Shown here piece by piece: positions 1 through 8,584 of a stretch of 64,000 nucleotides of DNA. The stretch is from Bacteroidota bacterium (GTDB lineage Bacteria; Bacteroidota; Bacteroidia; Cytophagales; Cyclobacteriaceae), in contig JADFHN010000012.1 of NCBI GenBank assembly GCA_022567155.1, positions 1 through 64,000 of the forward strand, read 5' to 3'. Position 1 is the stretch's first letter. The number at the start of each line of letters is the position of its first letter. A program made the translations under genes and the position numbers. The notes below the pieces were generated by a model, which saw nothing but the letters and a program-made list of their open reading frames with translations, was not told the origin of the DNA and did no database searches.

Positions 1-1
1 T

Positions 2-144
2 TAGAGTCTGTCTATAAAGTCATTTATGCAAAGAAAAATTGAATGATTTTTTTGATAAACCCACCCTTACACCCCTCCAGGGAGGGGAATATTGGAATTC
101 AATTTTTCTTTATTGCCAGATTGCCGGTTTATGGACAGACTCTA
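2..144. repeat. MITE-like element with nested inverted repeats
   Basis: The outer arms 2-18 and 128-144 are reverse complements over 17 bases with one mismatch. Both begin TAGAGTCTGTC read inward. Inner arms 30-44 and 97-111 are perfect 15-base complements, and a third hairpin (72-78 with 81-87, CCCCTCC/GGAGGGG) sits in the centre. If the TA at 2-3 and 143-144 is a target duplication, the element is about 139 bases (4-142) with termini GAGTCTGTC. No transposase is encoded, so it would be non-autonomous. That it is mobile is inference from the symmetry; the family is not identified. Confidence 0.6.
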
Positions 145-212
145 TTTATATAAAAATTATGGACTATTTTACCTGTTTTATATAGTACTCCCCATTCTTA
201 AGACCACCAAAT

Positions 213-246
213 ACACTTTCTTAGTTGAAATTCAGAAAGTGTTTTT
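213..246 (+). terminator. Rho-independent terminator-like hairpin
   Basis: ACACTTTCT (213-221) pairs perfectly with AGAAAGTGT (234-242) and is followed by a run of Ts. It would end transcription coming from left of the window or from the element at 2-144. No gene in the window lies upstream of it. Confidence 0.5.
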
Positions 247-252
247 ATCTTT

Positions 253-319
253 ACAAAATCAGGAGAAACGGGAAAAGGCTCTGCTGGCGAGCAACCTTTC
301 AGGGTTATCCTGATTCTGT
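253..319 (+). ncRNA. Candidate structured leader RNA, weakly S-box (SAM-I) like
   Basis: An outer stem pairs 253-263 with 309-319 (11 pairs, one mismatch). Inside are GCTC (278-281) with GAGC (289-292), AAAG (274-277) with CTTT (296-299), and a small CAGG/CCTG hairpin. The sequence order ATCAGGAG ... GGCTC ... GAGCAACC ... GAGAATGAG recalls the conserved blocks of SAM-I riboswitches (ATCAAGAG, GGCCC, GGCAACC, GAGAGATGAG), and a terminator hairpin follows at 327-358. Several invariant positions differ and the canonical P1 helix is not clear. The downstream gene is a truncated hydrolase-OsmC remnant rather than a methionine gene, so this may be a leader cut off from its gene. No covariance search was possible. 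Confidence 0.3.
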
Positions 320-326
320 GAGAATG

Positions 327-358
327 AGTCCCAATTGATGAAAGTTGGGACTTTTTTT
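327..358 (+). terminator. Rho-independent terminator
   Basis: AGTCCCAA (327-334) pairs perfectly with TTGGGACT (345-352) around a short loop and is followed by seven Ts. It lies directly in front of the truncated OsmC gene and directly after the structured leader, so it is either that leader's attenuator or the end of a transcript from the left. Confidence 0.7.
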
Positions 359-363
359 AATCA

Positions 364-936
364 TTCTTTCATCCTAAAAGTTTTGTTTCTCTTGACAGAT
401 CGGACCATTTGCTCACAAACGACAATGATGCATCTTATGCCGGCAAGGTGATCTCAAGCTGGTTGGTTCGCTACCTTAACCTGGCTGACAAACCCAGATT
501 GAACACCGATAAACAGGCTGTAGTCAGGACAGGGAGGCAAAAATACTATACGGAAATATTAACGGGCAATCATAGCCTGGTAGCCGATGAACCCCTGCAT
601 GTGCATGGTCAGGACCTGGGTCCTTCCCCTTACGACCTGCTTGTATCGGCGCTGGGTGCTTGCACCAGCATGACTTTGCGTATGTATGCCGATGCTAAAG
701 GACTGGATGTTGAAGTTATAAAGGTACATCTTCAGCACACGAAAGAACATGTGGAAGATTCGCGGGTAGCAAAGGGCGGGAAAATTGACATAATCAGGCG
801 TGAAATAGAGATTACGGGCAATATTACCCATGAGCAAAAGTTGCGGATGGTTGAAATTGCCAACCGCTGCCCGGATCATAAAACACTGCACAGTAATATT
901 TTAGTCCTAACTTCGCTGAAAGATACCGAATTATGA
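364..936 (+). pseudogene. Truncated alpha/beta hydrolase-OsmC fusion, OsmC half intact
   Basis: In Bacteroidota this protein is normally about 400 residues: an alpha/beta hydrolase followed by an OsmC/Ohr-type peroxide-reducing domain. Here the OsmC half is complete, with both redox cysteines in context (GACTSMTLRMYA and NRCPDHKTLHS). Homology begins abruptly near 364-370 with HPKSF and SDHLLTN, which belong to the last stretch of the hydrolase domain. An in-frame stop lies at 358-360 and a terminator hairpin just before it, so some 230 N-terminal residues are gone. The first usable start is TTG at 409, giving a 175-residue protein that could still work as a stand-alone OsmC. Its expression is doubtful because the native promoter is missing. 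Confidence 0.75.
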
Positions 937-948
937 TGGATGATATGA

Positions 949-1716
949 TCAGAATTTTGGTACAATAATGTGTTCGATATTTTTCAGGTTCCAGTCGATT
1001 ACAAGACCACCGGCAATTCCTCTGGCAACTTTATTGCCATAAAGCAATTCAACCAGATACAAAGCAGGATCGTAGGATTTGGCGCCCCCGACGGAGGTAA
1101 TAAGGTTATCATCGTGTACAAAACTTACCCCTTCGTGTACCGTAAGGTCAGGAAACATGGCCCGGTATTTTGGTATATCAGAGGGAAATGTAGTTGATTC
1201 ATGATCAACAGTTAGCCCGGCTTTTGCGAGTACAAATGCCCCGTCACACAACGATATCACGTAGCTGGCTTTTTCTCCTGTGCTTCTGACGAAATCAATC
1301 AATGCCATATTTTCAAGATCCGAATCCATGCTATGTTTGGCGCTGGGCACCACCAATACATCAATAGGAGGTATGTCATCGTTAAACGAATAGTCGGGCA
1401 GAATATGTAGCCCCTCAAACGTGAGTATAGTATCTTTGTCGGGTGCTATCGTAAAAACTTTCATGCCCGGATCGGTGTGAAAAACAGTATGGTGAAGAAT
1501 ATCCATCGGAGCAATCAATTCGGAGTTATATACCCCGTCTACCACAAGAAAACCGACATTCCATATTTTATCAGGTTTGGAAACCTGCGGGATATATACA
1601 TTTTCATTCTCCTGTGTTTTTACTTCGGTACTACTACACCTACCGGTTATCAGTCCTGATAGTGCCATTACCGAAACAACCACGGTCTGGTATAAGTAAC
1701 TTTTTAAATATTTCAT
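949..1716 (-). CDS. DJ-1/PfpI-family protein, exported
   Basis: A 255-residue protein. Residues 1-25 form a hydrophobic export signal ending in a Cys-Ser-Ser run; the box before that Cys (ITGRC) is a poor lipobox, so lipidation is uncertain. The rest is a class I glutamine amidotransferase-like fold: the strand WNVGFLVVDGVYNSELIAP, then IDVLVVPSAKHSMD, then the nucleophile elbow SLCDGAFVLAKAG with the expected cysteine, then ITSVGGAKSYDPALYLVE. This resembles the amidase-like domain of GlxA-type regulators, but no helix-turn-helix domain follows. Relatives are proteases, glyoxalase/deglycase-like enzymes or ligand sensors, and the sequence does not decide between them. It converges with the OsmC remnant 12 bases away. 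Confidence 0.75.
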   Translation of the reverse strand: MKYLKSYLYQTVVVSVMALSGLITGRCSSTEVKTQENENVYIPQVSKPDKIWNVGFLVVDGVYNSELIAPMDILHHTVFHTDPGMKVFTIAPDKDTILTFEGLHILPDYSFNDDIPPIDVLVVPSAKHSMDSDLENMALIDFVRSTGEKASYVISLCDGAFVLAKAGLTVDHESTTFPSDIPKYRAMFPDLTVHEGVSFVHDDNLITSVGGAKSYDPALYLVELLYGNKVARGIAGGLVIDWNLKNIEHIIVPKF

Positions 1717-1814
1717 CGCTTACATTTATTGAGTAGTATAATTGATTCAGAAAATCCGTAGTTATGTTCTCTCGGTTGAAAAAATTAGTCTCCTCCGGAG
1801 CACTAATTTATATT

Positions 1815-2525
1815 TTATTCCGGGTTTCGTGACTCCAAAACAAGAAAATTATATGTATCAGAATAAATACGGATGAATTTGAAATAAATTGTCGGATATA
1901 CGAAATGAGTACCGTATGTATTGGAATTATTTTTACAGAAGATCCCAAAAACGATAAAACCACGATAAAATGTAGTTCCGGTAATCGATGTAAAACCGTT
2001 TTTAATCAAAAGTTTTTTACAGTCTGCAAGCCTCCTGGCAGGTAGTCATGTCACTATCCGGAAAAACCAATACATGATAGCAAGTAATATCCGTTGCCAC
2101 CAGATGCCTGTATTCCGAAAATCGGAAACCAATAAAAGGCCTGAACTGGTAAGCCGGCTGGCCACTTTTCTGACTATGTGTTTCACCTCTTTTCTATGAA
2201 ACAGATCAAAAAAAAATTGTAATAACAACGTCAAATTTCCCGTTCAAGTTTGTGTTTTCAATGCGGGCATGATAAAAGGTTACCGGAAACTGTACATTTA
2301 AATTACGGGCTTTTTCAATCATTTTTAGTGACGAATCAACATTAACCACTTCCTTACAATCAGGAGGCAAATGATGTAGTATCCATCCGGTTTCGCCACC
2401 CGGTATTAAAATTCTTGCAGCCGGTTTAATCCGGTTAAAATGAACAATTTGCGACCTGAAAATGATTTTACCAGAAATGACCGTGCCAGCGGGTCGTAAA
2501 TGGGAGTAATATGATCAAATGTCAT
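1815..2525 (-). pseudogene. Class I SAM-dependent methyltransferase, decayed
   Basis: Reading leftward from ATG at 2525, the first frame gives FDHITPIYDPLAR. A one-base loss near 2473-2481 moves homology to a second frame, which carries the SAM-binding loop ILIPGGETGWILHHLP and then NVDSSLKMIEKAR. A second frameshift at the A9 run 2208-2216 returns to FFFDLFHRKEVKHIV and SGLLLVSDF. An in-frame TGA at 2046-2048 interrupts IVT-stop-LPARRLADCKKLL, after which the typical C-terminal end NGFTSITGTTFYRGFIVFG continues in the same frame towards 1815. Three independent lesions make this a true pseudogene. It lies just downstream of the UbiA-like gene; its former substrate is unknown. Confidence 0.8.
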
Positions 2526-2571
2526 ATAATTCTGAATGAAACCCGGTTCAAAGCTTATCCCCGATGATTAC

Positions 2572-3414
2572 TTATATAATAAAATACAAAACTGGTATCA
2601 GAAATATGAAATCGCCCATAATTCTATAACGCTCGTTTTTTGAAAACAAATTCTTTTTGAAAATAATTAAAAGTAGTACAAGGTCCATACATCCAACCAG
2701 GATTTGTGTTTTTAAAAAATCCGCATTTTGTGTATTTAGAAAAACACATAACACTGAAGTCAATAAAATTATGCCTGCCAGAATTTTAGTTATGATCATT
2801 ACTTTATGATAACCAATTGACATAACAATGGAATTAAATTCTTCATGCCTATCAACATCTTTTTCAAATAGTGAGAAGATAAGCAAATTAATCAGCGCCA
2901 GCCCGGCATATTCAAGAAACAATAACCATATATCCCATGACACATCCCCCTCATAAATACTTAACGGTCCCACAAAGATGCCTGCTGCATACGCTACAGC
3001 CGCTACGGTTTCTTTATGATACAGCTGTCTTTTTCCCGATAATTTTATGGATATAAAATAAAATGTCACTAATAATACCAGTAACCCACCATAAACCAGC
3101 GTCATAGCAGGTAGCCGGAACAGAAATGAAAACGCTACAATGAGAAAAAAACTCCAGACTCCCCAGATATTTGTTGAGTTTTCCCAATGCAACTTATGCC
3201 TGAATGTAACTGGTTTGCGAAATAATGTTCCTGCATCCAGCAAATGATCGAGGGTATAAATGAGCCAGACAACAATAATTAACTCGAGTAAAGTAAATAC
3301 ACTCAACGTCACACCCAGGTATGCTGCAATAAACAAGGCGCCGATTCCTCCGCCAAGCGTGATATCAAGGCTTAAGGCCTGGAGGTGCTGAAAACCTGTT
3401 TTTAGTATTTTCAT
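2572..3414 (-). CDS. UbiA-like polytopic membrane protein
   Basis: A 280-residue protein with about eight or nine hydrophobic segments. The first loop has an acidic motif, YTLDHLLDAG, near residue 55, and a second acidic patch, FEKDVDRHEE, lies in the middle. These positions recall the two Asp-rich motifs of UbiA prenyltransferases, but neither fits the canonical NDxxDxxxD, so activity cannot be assumed. The adjacent decayed methyltransferase suggests a former two-gene unit, perhaps for lipid or quinone modification; that is inference only. The ATG at 3414 lies against a strong palindromic terminator, so the gene must use its own promoter or read-through from the atp operon. Confidence 0.5.
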   Translation of the reverse strand: MKILKTGFQHLQALSLDITLGGGIGALFIAAYLGVTLSVFTLLELIIVVWLIYTLDHLLDAGTLFRKPVTFRHKLHWENSTNIWGVWSFFLIVAFSFLFRLPAMTLVYGGLLVLLVTFYFISIKLSGKRQLYHKETVAAVAYAAGIFVGPLSIYEGDVSWDIWLLFLEYAGLALINLLIFSLFEKDVDRHEEFNSIVMSIGYHKVMIITKILAGIILLTSVLCVFLNTQNADFLKTQILVGCMDLVLLLIIFKKNLFSKNERYRIMGDFIFLIPVLYFII

Positions 3415-3419
3415 AAACG

Positions 3420-3449
3420 AATAAAGCTCATGTTAACATGAGCTTTATT
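3420..3449 (-). terminator. Terminator hairpin of the atp operon
   Basis: Positions 3420-3449 form a perfect 30-base palindrome (AATAAAGCTCATGTT and its complement). It follows the atpG stop by about 30 bases. The T-tail is short, but the stem is long and symmetric, so it can act in either direction. Confidence 0.7.
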
Positions 3450-3478
3450 TACAATTTAGTAAAATTGATGAATATATA

Positions 3479-4357
3479 TTAACTAAGTGCCTCGGCCCCA
3501 GCAACAATTTCGAGGATTTCTTTGGTAATAGCAGCCTGTCGTGTCCGGTTATAAACAAGCCTGAGCTCGCCTAACAGCTCGCCGGCGTTCTCCGTTGCCT
3601 GCTCCATGGCCGTCATTCGTGCACCGTGTTCGGCGGCATTTGATTCAAGCATCGCTTTATAAAATTGAATTTTCAACGATTTCGGAATCATTTCTTCAAT
3701 GATAACTTTTTTATTTGGCTGGAAAATGTAATCAATGATACCGGGCAGCTGTTCCGTATCAGAATCAGGAGCTATCGGAAGGAATTGTTCTACCCGTACC
3801 ACTTGCCTTGCCACGTTTTTAAATTCATTATACACGATATCTACTTTGTCGTACTCACCCTGCAGGAATGCATTCATGACAAATTCAGCAGGTTCCCTTC
3901 CTTTTTTAAACGAAAGACCTCTGAAAATATCAGTGAATTTAGCAATCACATGGTACTTCCTTCTTCTGAAGAAATCAAAACCTTTTTTACCTAATGGGAG
4001 TATGTGCACGTCGCCGGCATCGAACTGGTATTTGTAGTTCTCTTCAATAAGCGCTACCGTGCGTTTGCTTACATTGTTGTTGAATGCACCACACAGGCCC
4101 CGGTCAGAAGTTATCACCATGATGAGCACTTTTTCGATTTCCCTTTCTGTTCCATAACCTTTCCCTTCATCAGCATCCAGATCCTTGGAAACATTAATCA
4201 GTATTTCATTCAGCTTTTCTGCAAAAGGCCTCATTTGTAAAATACTGTTCTTTGCCCTTCGGAGTTTCGAAACAGCAACCATCTTCATGGCTTTGGTAAT
4301 CTGTTGCGTAGAAACAACGGAACTTATTCTGGTTTTAACTTCCTTTAAGTTAGGCAT
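3479..4357 (-). CDS. atpG: ATP synthase F1 subunit gamma
   Basis: A 292-residue central-stalk subunit, normal for the family. The N-terminal coiled-coil helix is seen as MPNLKEVKTRISSVVSTQQI and TKAMKMVAVSKLRRAK, the middle Rossmann-like part contains VITSDRGLCGAFN, and the C-terminal helix contains ARMTAMEQATENAGEL and YNRTRQAAITKEILEIVAGA. It rotates inside the alpha/beta hexamer and couples the c-ring to catalysis. It is the last gene of the operon, nine bases after atpA and just before the terminator at 3420-3449. The genes for beta and epsilon do not follow, as is common in Bacteroidota, where atpD-atpC form a separate locus. Confidence 0.97.
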   Translation of the reverse strand: MPNLKEVKTRISSVVSTQQITKAMKMVAVSKLRRAKNSILQMRPFAEKLNEILINVSKDLDADEGKGYGTEREIEKVLIMVITSDRGLCGAFNNNVSKRTVALIEENYKYQFDAGDVHILPLGKKGFDFFRRRKYHVIAKFTDIFRGLSFKKGREPAEFVMNAFLQGEYDKVDIVYNEFKNVARQVVRVEQFLPIAPDSDTEQLPGIIDYIFQPNKKVIIEEMIPKSLKIQFYKAMLESNAAEHGARMTAMEQATENAGELLGELRLVYNRTRQAAITKEILEIVAGAEALS

Positions 4358-4366
4358 GTATAATTT

Positions 4367-5953
4367 TTAGCTTTGAACTTCAAAACTTTTGGCTATATCT
4401 TTTGCGGTAGATGTAAGGACCTCCGTAATGTTATCATCCAATTTCCCATCACTGAGTGTGATCAGTAAATCAGCATGATGAGAGGTAAGCAACTGGAGGT
4501 ATTCCTTTTCAAATTCTTTAACCCTGTTTACAGGTACTTTGTCTATCAGGCCTTTGGTAGATGCAAATATAATTGCCACTTGTTCGCCAACTTTGTACGG
4601 AGAATACTGTGGTTGTTTCAGTATTTCCTGATTTCTTCTTCCGCGCTCAATGGTCAATAGAGTTGAAGCATCAAGGTCCGACCCGAATTGTGCAAAAGCC
4701 TCCAGTTCACGAAACTGAGCCTGATCCAATTTCAATGTACCTGCAACTTTTTTCATGGACTTTATCTGGGCAGCGCCACCCACCCTCGAAACAGAAATAC
4801 CAACGTTAATAGCCGGCCTTATTCCCGAATTAAACAAATCCGTTTCAAGGAATATCTGCCCGTCCGTTATGGATATGACATTGGTTGGAATATAGGCCGA
4901 GACATCACCTGCCTGGGTTTCTATTATCGGAAGTGCAGTTAATGATCCACCTCCTTTTATCTTATCTTTTAAAGATTCCGGAATGTCATTCATTCCTTTT
5001 GCAATTTCATCATTATCAATGATCTTAGATGCACGTTCAAGAAGTCTGGAGTGAAGATAAAATACATCTCCCGGATATGCTTCGCGACCAGGAGGCCTCC
5101 GAAGCAACAGTGATACCTCACGATAGGCCACTGCCTGTTTTGACAGGTCGTCGTAAATTACTAGCGCCGGCCGGCCTGTATCCCTGAAATATTCTCCGAT
5201 TGCCGCTCCTGTAAACGGTGCATAAAACTGCATAGGAGCAGGATCAGCAGCCGTTGCGGATACTATTATGGTGTAATCCATGGCACCATGTTTCTCAAGC
5301 ATACTCACTATTCCGGCTACGTTCGAAGCTTTTTGGCCTATTGCAACGTATATGCAATAAACAGTTTCACCCTTTTCGTAAAACTCCTTCTGATTGATAA
5401 TGGTATCGATTACAACTGCTGTTTTGCCTGTTTGGCGGTCGCCGATAATCAGTTCACGCTGTCCCCGGCCAATAGGAATCATGGCATCAATAGACTTAAT
5501 ACCAGTCTGAAGAGGCTCGTTTACAGGCTGACGGAAAATAACACCGGGAGCTTTTCTTTCGAGCGGCATTTCAAACGATTCTCCGGCAATAGGCCCTTTA
5601 CCGTCGATGGGATTTGTAAGGGTATCCACCACCCTGCCAACAAGTCCTTCACCTGCACGGATAGAAGCAATACGCCCGGTGCGTTTTACCGTGTCACCTT
5701 CTTTTATATCCTGGGAATGGCCCAACAATACCACCCCAACATTATCTTCTTCAAGGTTCAATACCAATCCGTTCAGACCGCTTTCAAACTCAATAAGTTC
5801 GCCTGATTCAACCTGGGTTAAACCATAAATGCGGGCAACTCCGTCGCCAATTTGCAAAACGGTTCCAATTTCTTCAAGTTCAGCTTCAGTTTTAACATTT
5901 GCCAGTTGTTCTTTTAGTATGGCTGATACCTCATCTGGTCTTACGTTTGTCAT
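4367..5953 (-). CDS. atpA: ATP synthase F1 subunit alpha
   Basis: A 528-residue non-catalytic nucleotide-binding subunit of F1. The N-terminal beta-barrel region has [11 protein letters not shown]. The P-loop GDRQTGKT is at about residues 171-178, followed by the [14 protein letters not shown] region and [19 protein letters not shown]. The arginine-finger segment [20 protein letters not shown] is present, so the intersubunit catalytic contact with beta is kept. Length and motifs are ordinary. It sits between atpH (69-base gap) and atpG (9-base gap). Confidence 0.98.
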   Translation of the reverse strand: MTNVRPDEVSAILKEQLANVKTEAELEEIGTVLQIGDGVARIYGLTQVESGELIEFESGLNGLVLNLEEDNVGVVLLGHSQDIKEGDTVKRTGRIASIRAGEGLVGRVVDTLTNPIDGKGPIAGESFEMPLERKAPGVIFRQPVNEPLQTGIKSIDAMIPIGRGQRELIIGDRQTGKTAVVIDTIINQKEFYEKGETVYCIYVAIGQKASNVAGIVSMLEKHGAMDYTIIVSATAADPAPMQFYAPFTGAAIGEYFRDTGRPALVIYDDLSKQAVAYREVSLLLRRPPGREAYPGDVFYLHSRLLERASKIIDNDEIAKGMNDIPESLKDKIKGGGSLTALPIIETQAGDVSAYIPTNVISITDGQIFLETDLFNSGIRPAINVGISVSRVGGAAQIKSMKKVAGTLKLDQAQFRELEAFAQFGSDLDASTLLTIERGRRNQEILKQPQYSPYKVGEQVAIIFASTKGLIDKVPVNRVKEFEKEYLQLLTSHHADLLITLSDGKLDDNITEVLTSTAKDIAKSFEVQS

Positions 5954-6022
5954 TTATTTTTGTATTAATGTTGATGTTGATTTCCCTTTCATTGCCCATA
6001 CAGCATAGGAAAGTTGATTATT

Positions 6023-6559
6023 TTATTTAATTAGATCATGTTCAATTTTCTTCAGCATCGATTTCAGCGAAGAATCGATCCTTCGATCATCTATATTGAG
6101 GATATAACCTCCAATAATATCTTTTGACACCTCTTGGGAAAGGTCAGGATTTTTATTTGTAAGTGCTTTAACAATTTTATTGAATTCATTCCTAAGCGTA
6201 TCGTCAAGCTTAAAAGTAGTTATTACTTTTGCCTTCTGGATTCCTTTAAATTCAAGATATTGCTTATGGAATTCACGGGTAATTTCATGAAGCACATCTG
6301 CTCTTCCTTTACTGATAGTTAATTTCAGGAATAAACGTGTAAACTTGTTAACTTTATTTCCGAAGATAGCTTCCACAATCTTGAATTTTTTGTCTTGCTT
6401 AATGATCGGGCTCCGGAGAACGAGAACGAGTTCGCGGTTTTGTTCACATGCCGAGTCAATCAATACCATGTCATTATTTACTTCTTCCACAAGGCTTTTA
6501 TCCTTGCAAAGGTCAAGCAAAGATTTGGCATATCGTGAAGCTACCTTGAATACTGACAT
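6023..6559 (-). CDS. atpH: ATP synthase F1 subunit delta
   Basis: A 178-residue peripheral-stalk subunit that links F1 to the b dimer (OSCP/delta family). The helical N-terminal domain begins SVFKVASRYAKSLLDLCKD. The C-terminal family signature is seen as SQEVSKDIIGGYILNIDDRR and DSSLKSMLKKIEHDLIK. Length is typical. It follows atpF by 18 bases and precedes atpA by 69. Confidence 0.95.
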   Translation of the reverse strand: MSVFKVASRYAKSLLDLCKDKSLVEEVNNDMVLIDSACEQNRELVLVLRSPIIKQDKKFKIVEAIFGNKVNKFTRLFLKLTISKGRADVLHEITREFHKQYLEFKGIQKAKVITTFKLDDTLRNEFNKIVKALTNKNPDLSQEVSKDIIGGYILNIDDRRIDSSLKSMLKKIEHDLIK

Positions 6560-6577
6560 TTGAATTGGGAAACTTAA

Positions 6578-7072
6578 TTAATTAAGATTTTTTTCTTTTA
6601 GATACTGGTCCACAAGCTCTTTTTGCGCAACATCTTCAGCAAGTGCCTTCTGAAGAAGTCTTTCGGCAATTTCAACTGATAATGAAACTACCAGATTTCT
6701 CACCTCTTGCAGTGCGGCATTTTTTTCAGATTCAATTTCTTTTCTTGCAACTTCGATCATCTTATCAGTGATTCCCGACGCTGCTGATTTTGCCTCATCT
6801 TTAATCTTGCTGGCTACGGTATTTGCCACCTTTAGAATTTTATCCCGCTCTTTACGTGCCTCCTGTAGCAGTTTTTCGTTTTCTGCTTTCAGTTGTGACA
6901 TTTCTTCTTTTGCCTCTTTTGCAGAATCAAGTGCCTCCTGAATAGATTCCTCCCTTATTTTCAGGGAATGCAGGATAGGTTGCCAGGCAAATGTCTTTAA
7001 TAACAACAATAATGAAACGAAGACAACAATTTGCCAGAAAAGAAGTCCGGAACCTGGTGTTAATAATTCCAT
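6578..7072 (-). CDS. atpF: ATP synthase F0 subunit b
   Basis: A 164-residue stator subunit. One membrane segment lies at the N-terminus (residues about 8-28, GSGLLFWQIVVFVSLLLLLK), followed by a long charged helix rich in Glu, Lys and Ala that forms the right-handed coiled coil of the peripheral stalk. The end, about residues 130-164 (SVEIAERLLQ, VDQYLKEKNLN), is the delta-binding part. A conspicuous hairpin lies between atpE and this gene. Confidence 0.95.
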   Translation of the reverse strand: MELLTPGSGLLFWQIVVFVSLLLLLKTFAWQPILHSLKIREESIQEALDSAKEAKEEMSQLKAENEKLLQEARKERDKILKVANTVASKIKDEAKSAASGITDKMIEVARKEIESEKNAALQEVRNLVVSLSVEIAERLLQKALAEDVAQKELVDQYLKEKNLN

Positions 7073-7110
7073 CTTTTATTTTTTTACGTAATCATCAAAT
7101 GATATCAAGA

Positions 7111-7144
7111 AGCTTGTCCCGGCCCAATGCCGGTATGACAAGCT
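7111..7144 (-). promoter_or_regulatory. Intercistronic hairpin between atpE and atpF
   Basis: AGCTTGTC (7111-7118) pairs perfectly with GACAAGCT (7137-7144), and an inner CCGGC (7119-7123) pairs with GCCGG (7129-7133) across a three-base bulge. No T-run follows in the direction of transcription, so it is unlikely to be a full terminator. It lies just 3' of the c-subunit gene, whose product is needed in about ten or more copies, so it may protect the atpE message or reduce transcription into atpF. The role is inference. Confidence 0.55.
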
Positions 7145-7167
7145 CTTAATTTTTACAAAACAAAAGA

Positions 7168-7431
<264 letters not shown>

Positions 7432-7463
7432 TTATGTTGAACATTAATATATACATTTTTGTA

Positions 7464-8501
7464 TTAGTGACCATCGCCTTCATCCAGGGCCATTCCAATA
7501 TAAAGTGATGTAAACATTGTGAAAATATACGCCTGGATAGTTGCAACCAGAAGTTCAATTAACACAATAAATAATACTAACAGCGAGCTGCCAATACCTA
7601 CCAGCCAGCTATGAAAAATGAAGGTAAGTATGATCAGGCTTAGCAGTACAATATGTCCTGCTGATATAGCCACAAAAAGTCGAATTGTCAGTGAAATAGG
7701 TTTGGTGAAAATCCCAATAATTTCAACCGGTACAATGATAAATTTTAGCGGCAACGGAATACCCGGAGTATTAAAAATATGGGTCCAGTAATTTTTAGTA
7801 CCACTGATTGATGTGAGTATAAATGTTCCGGTGGCGAGTACCAAAGTTACGGCAATATTGCCGGTAAGATTAGCTGCACCCGGTATGAGTCCCATGAGAT
7901 TTCCGAACCATACAAAAAAGAACAACGTCAGCAAATATGGCAGGTATCTTTCATATTTCGGACCAATATTAGGCTTCACAATTTCGTCACGAATGTAAAG
8001 GATGATGGGCTCAAAAAATGACTGAATACCCGACGGAGCTTTTCCTTCGTTTTTCCTGAATCCTCTGGCTACCGATATGAATACCCAACACAATAAAGCA
8101 GCAAGAATAAAAAGCGTCAGCACATTTTTGGTAATCGAAAAGTCATATATCTTTTCATCGCTCCCTTCCAGAAGGATTTGCTTATGCTCCAGCACATATC
8201 CATTATAACTTACAAGGTTATGGTGTTCATCATAAAAATGATGTGATGAAAATACTTCCAGTCCCCGCTCTTTTGAATAAACAATTACCGGCAGATAAAG
8301 CGTCCCGTATTTGCCATCAAAAAAGTGCCACGAATAATCATCTGTGATATGGTGCATGATCAGTTCACCTGGATTAAATCCCCCTCCATCATCTGATGAA
8401 GAGGCCCATGAAGGGGCTGAAAATGCAAAAAACAAACTAACAGAAAAAATGATTTTGGCGGCGATACCCGGATGCTTCATTGCGTCTAAAAATACCTTCA
8501 T
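7464..8501 (-). CDS. atpB: ATP synthase F0 subunit a
   Basis: A 345-residue membrane subunit holding the two half-channels. It starts with an export signal (about residues 15-34, ending SAPSWASS). A long periplasmic segment to about residue 120, rich in His, Tyr and Asp, follows; such an extension is usual in Bacteroidota. The essential helix is SLTIRLFVAISAGHIV with the invariant Arg at residue 274. In most bacterial a subunits the residue pair after RLF is Ala/Gly-Asn; here it is Val-Ala (277-278), so the usual Asn is absent. The C-terminal helix has ATIQAYIFTMFTSLYIGMAL, which is conserved. Confidence 0.95.
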   Translation of the reverse strand: MKVFLDAMKHPGIAAKIIFSVSLFFAFSAPSWASSSDDGGGFNPGELIMHHITDDYSWHFFDGKYGTLYLPVIVYSKERGLEVFSSHHFYDEHHNLVSYNGYVLEHKQILLEGSDEKIYDFSITKNVLTLFILAALLCWVFISVARGFRKNEGKAPSGIQSFFEPIILYIRDEIVKPNIGPKYERYLPYLLTLFFFVWFGNLMGLIPGAANLTGNIAVTLVLATGTFILTSISGTKNYWTHIFNTPGIPLPLKFIIVPVEIIGIFTKPISLTIRLFVAISAGHIVLLSLIILTFIFHSWLVGIGSSLLVLFIVLIELLVATIQAYIFTMFTSLYIGMALDEGDGH

Positions 8502-8584
8502 TTATTCCTGTAATTCAGGGGGATCAAAATAAGATTGCAAAGGTGATATTAAATCATCAAACAAAAAAATTATGGTATAAATTT

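Noticed and set aside
92-313. 73-codon open frame on the plus strand
   Set aside because: It overlaps the MITE-like element, a terminator hairpin and the structured leader, and the translation has no protein-like pattern.
1647-2048. TGA might be recoded as glycine, because the TGA codons in the methyltransferase (2046-2048) and prmA (41647-41649) remnants both stand where Gly is expected
   Set aside because: TGA is the normal stop of intact genes here (sprE at 13168, nth at 49622, the glycosyltransferase at 52886), and both remnants have frameshifts as well.
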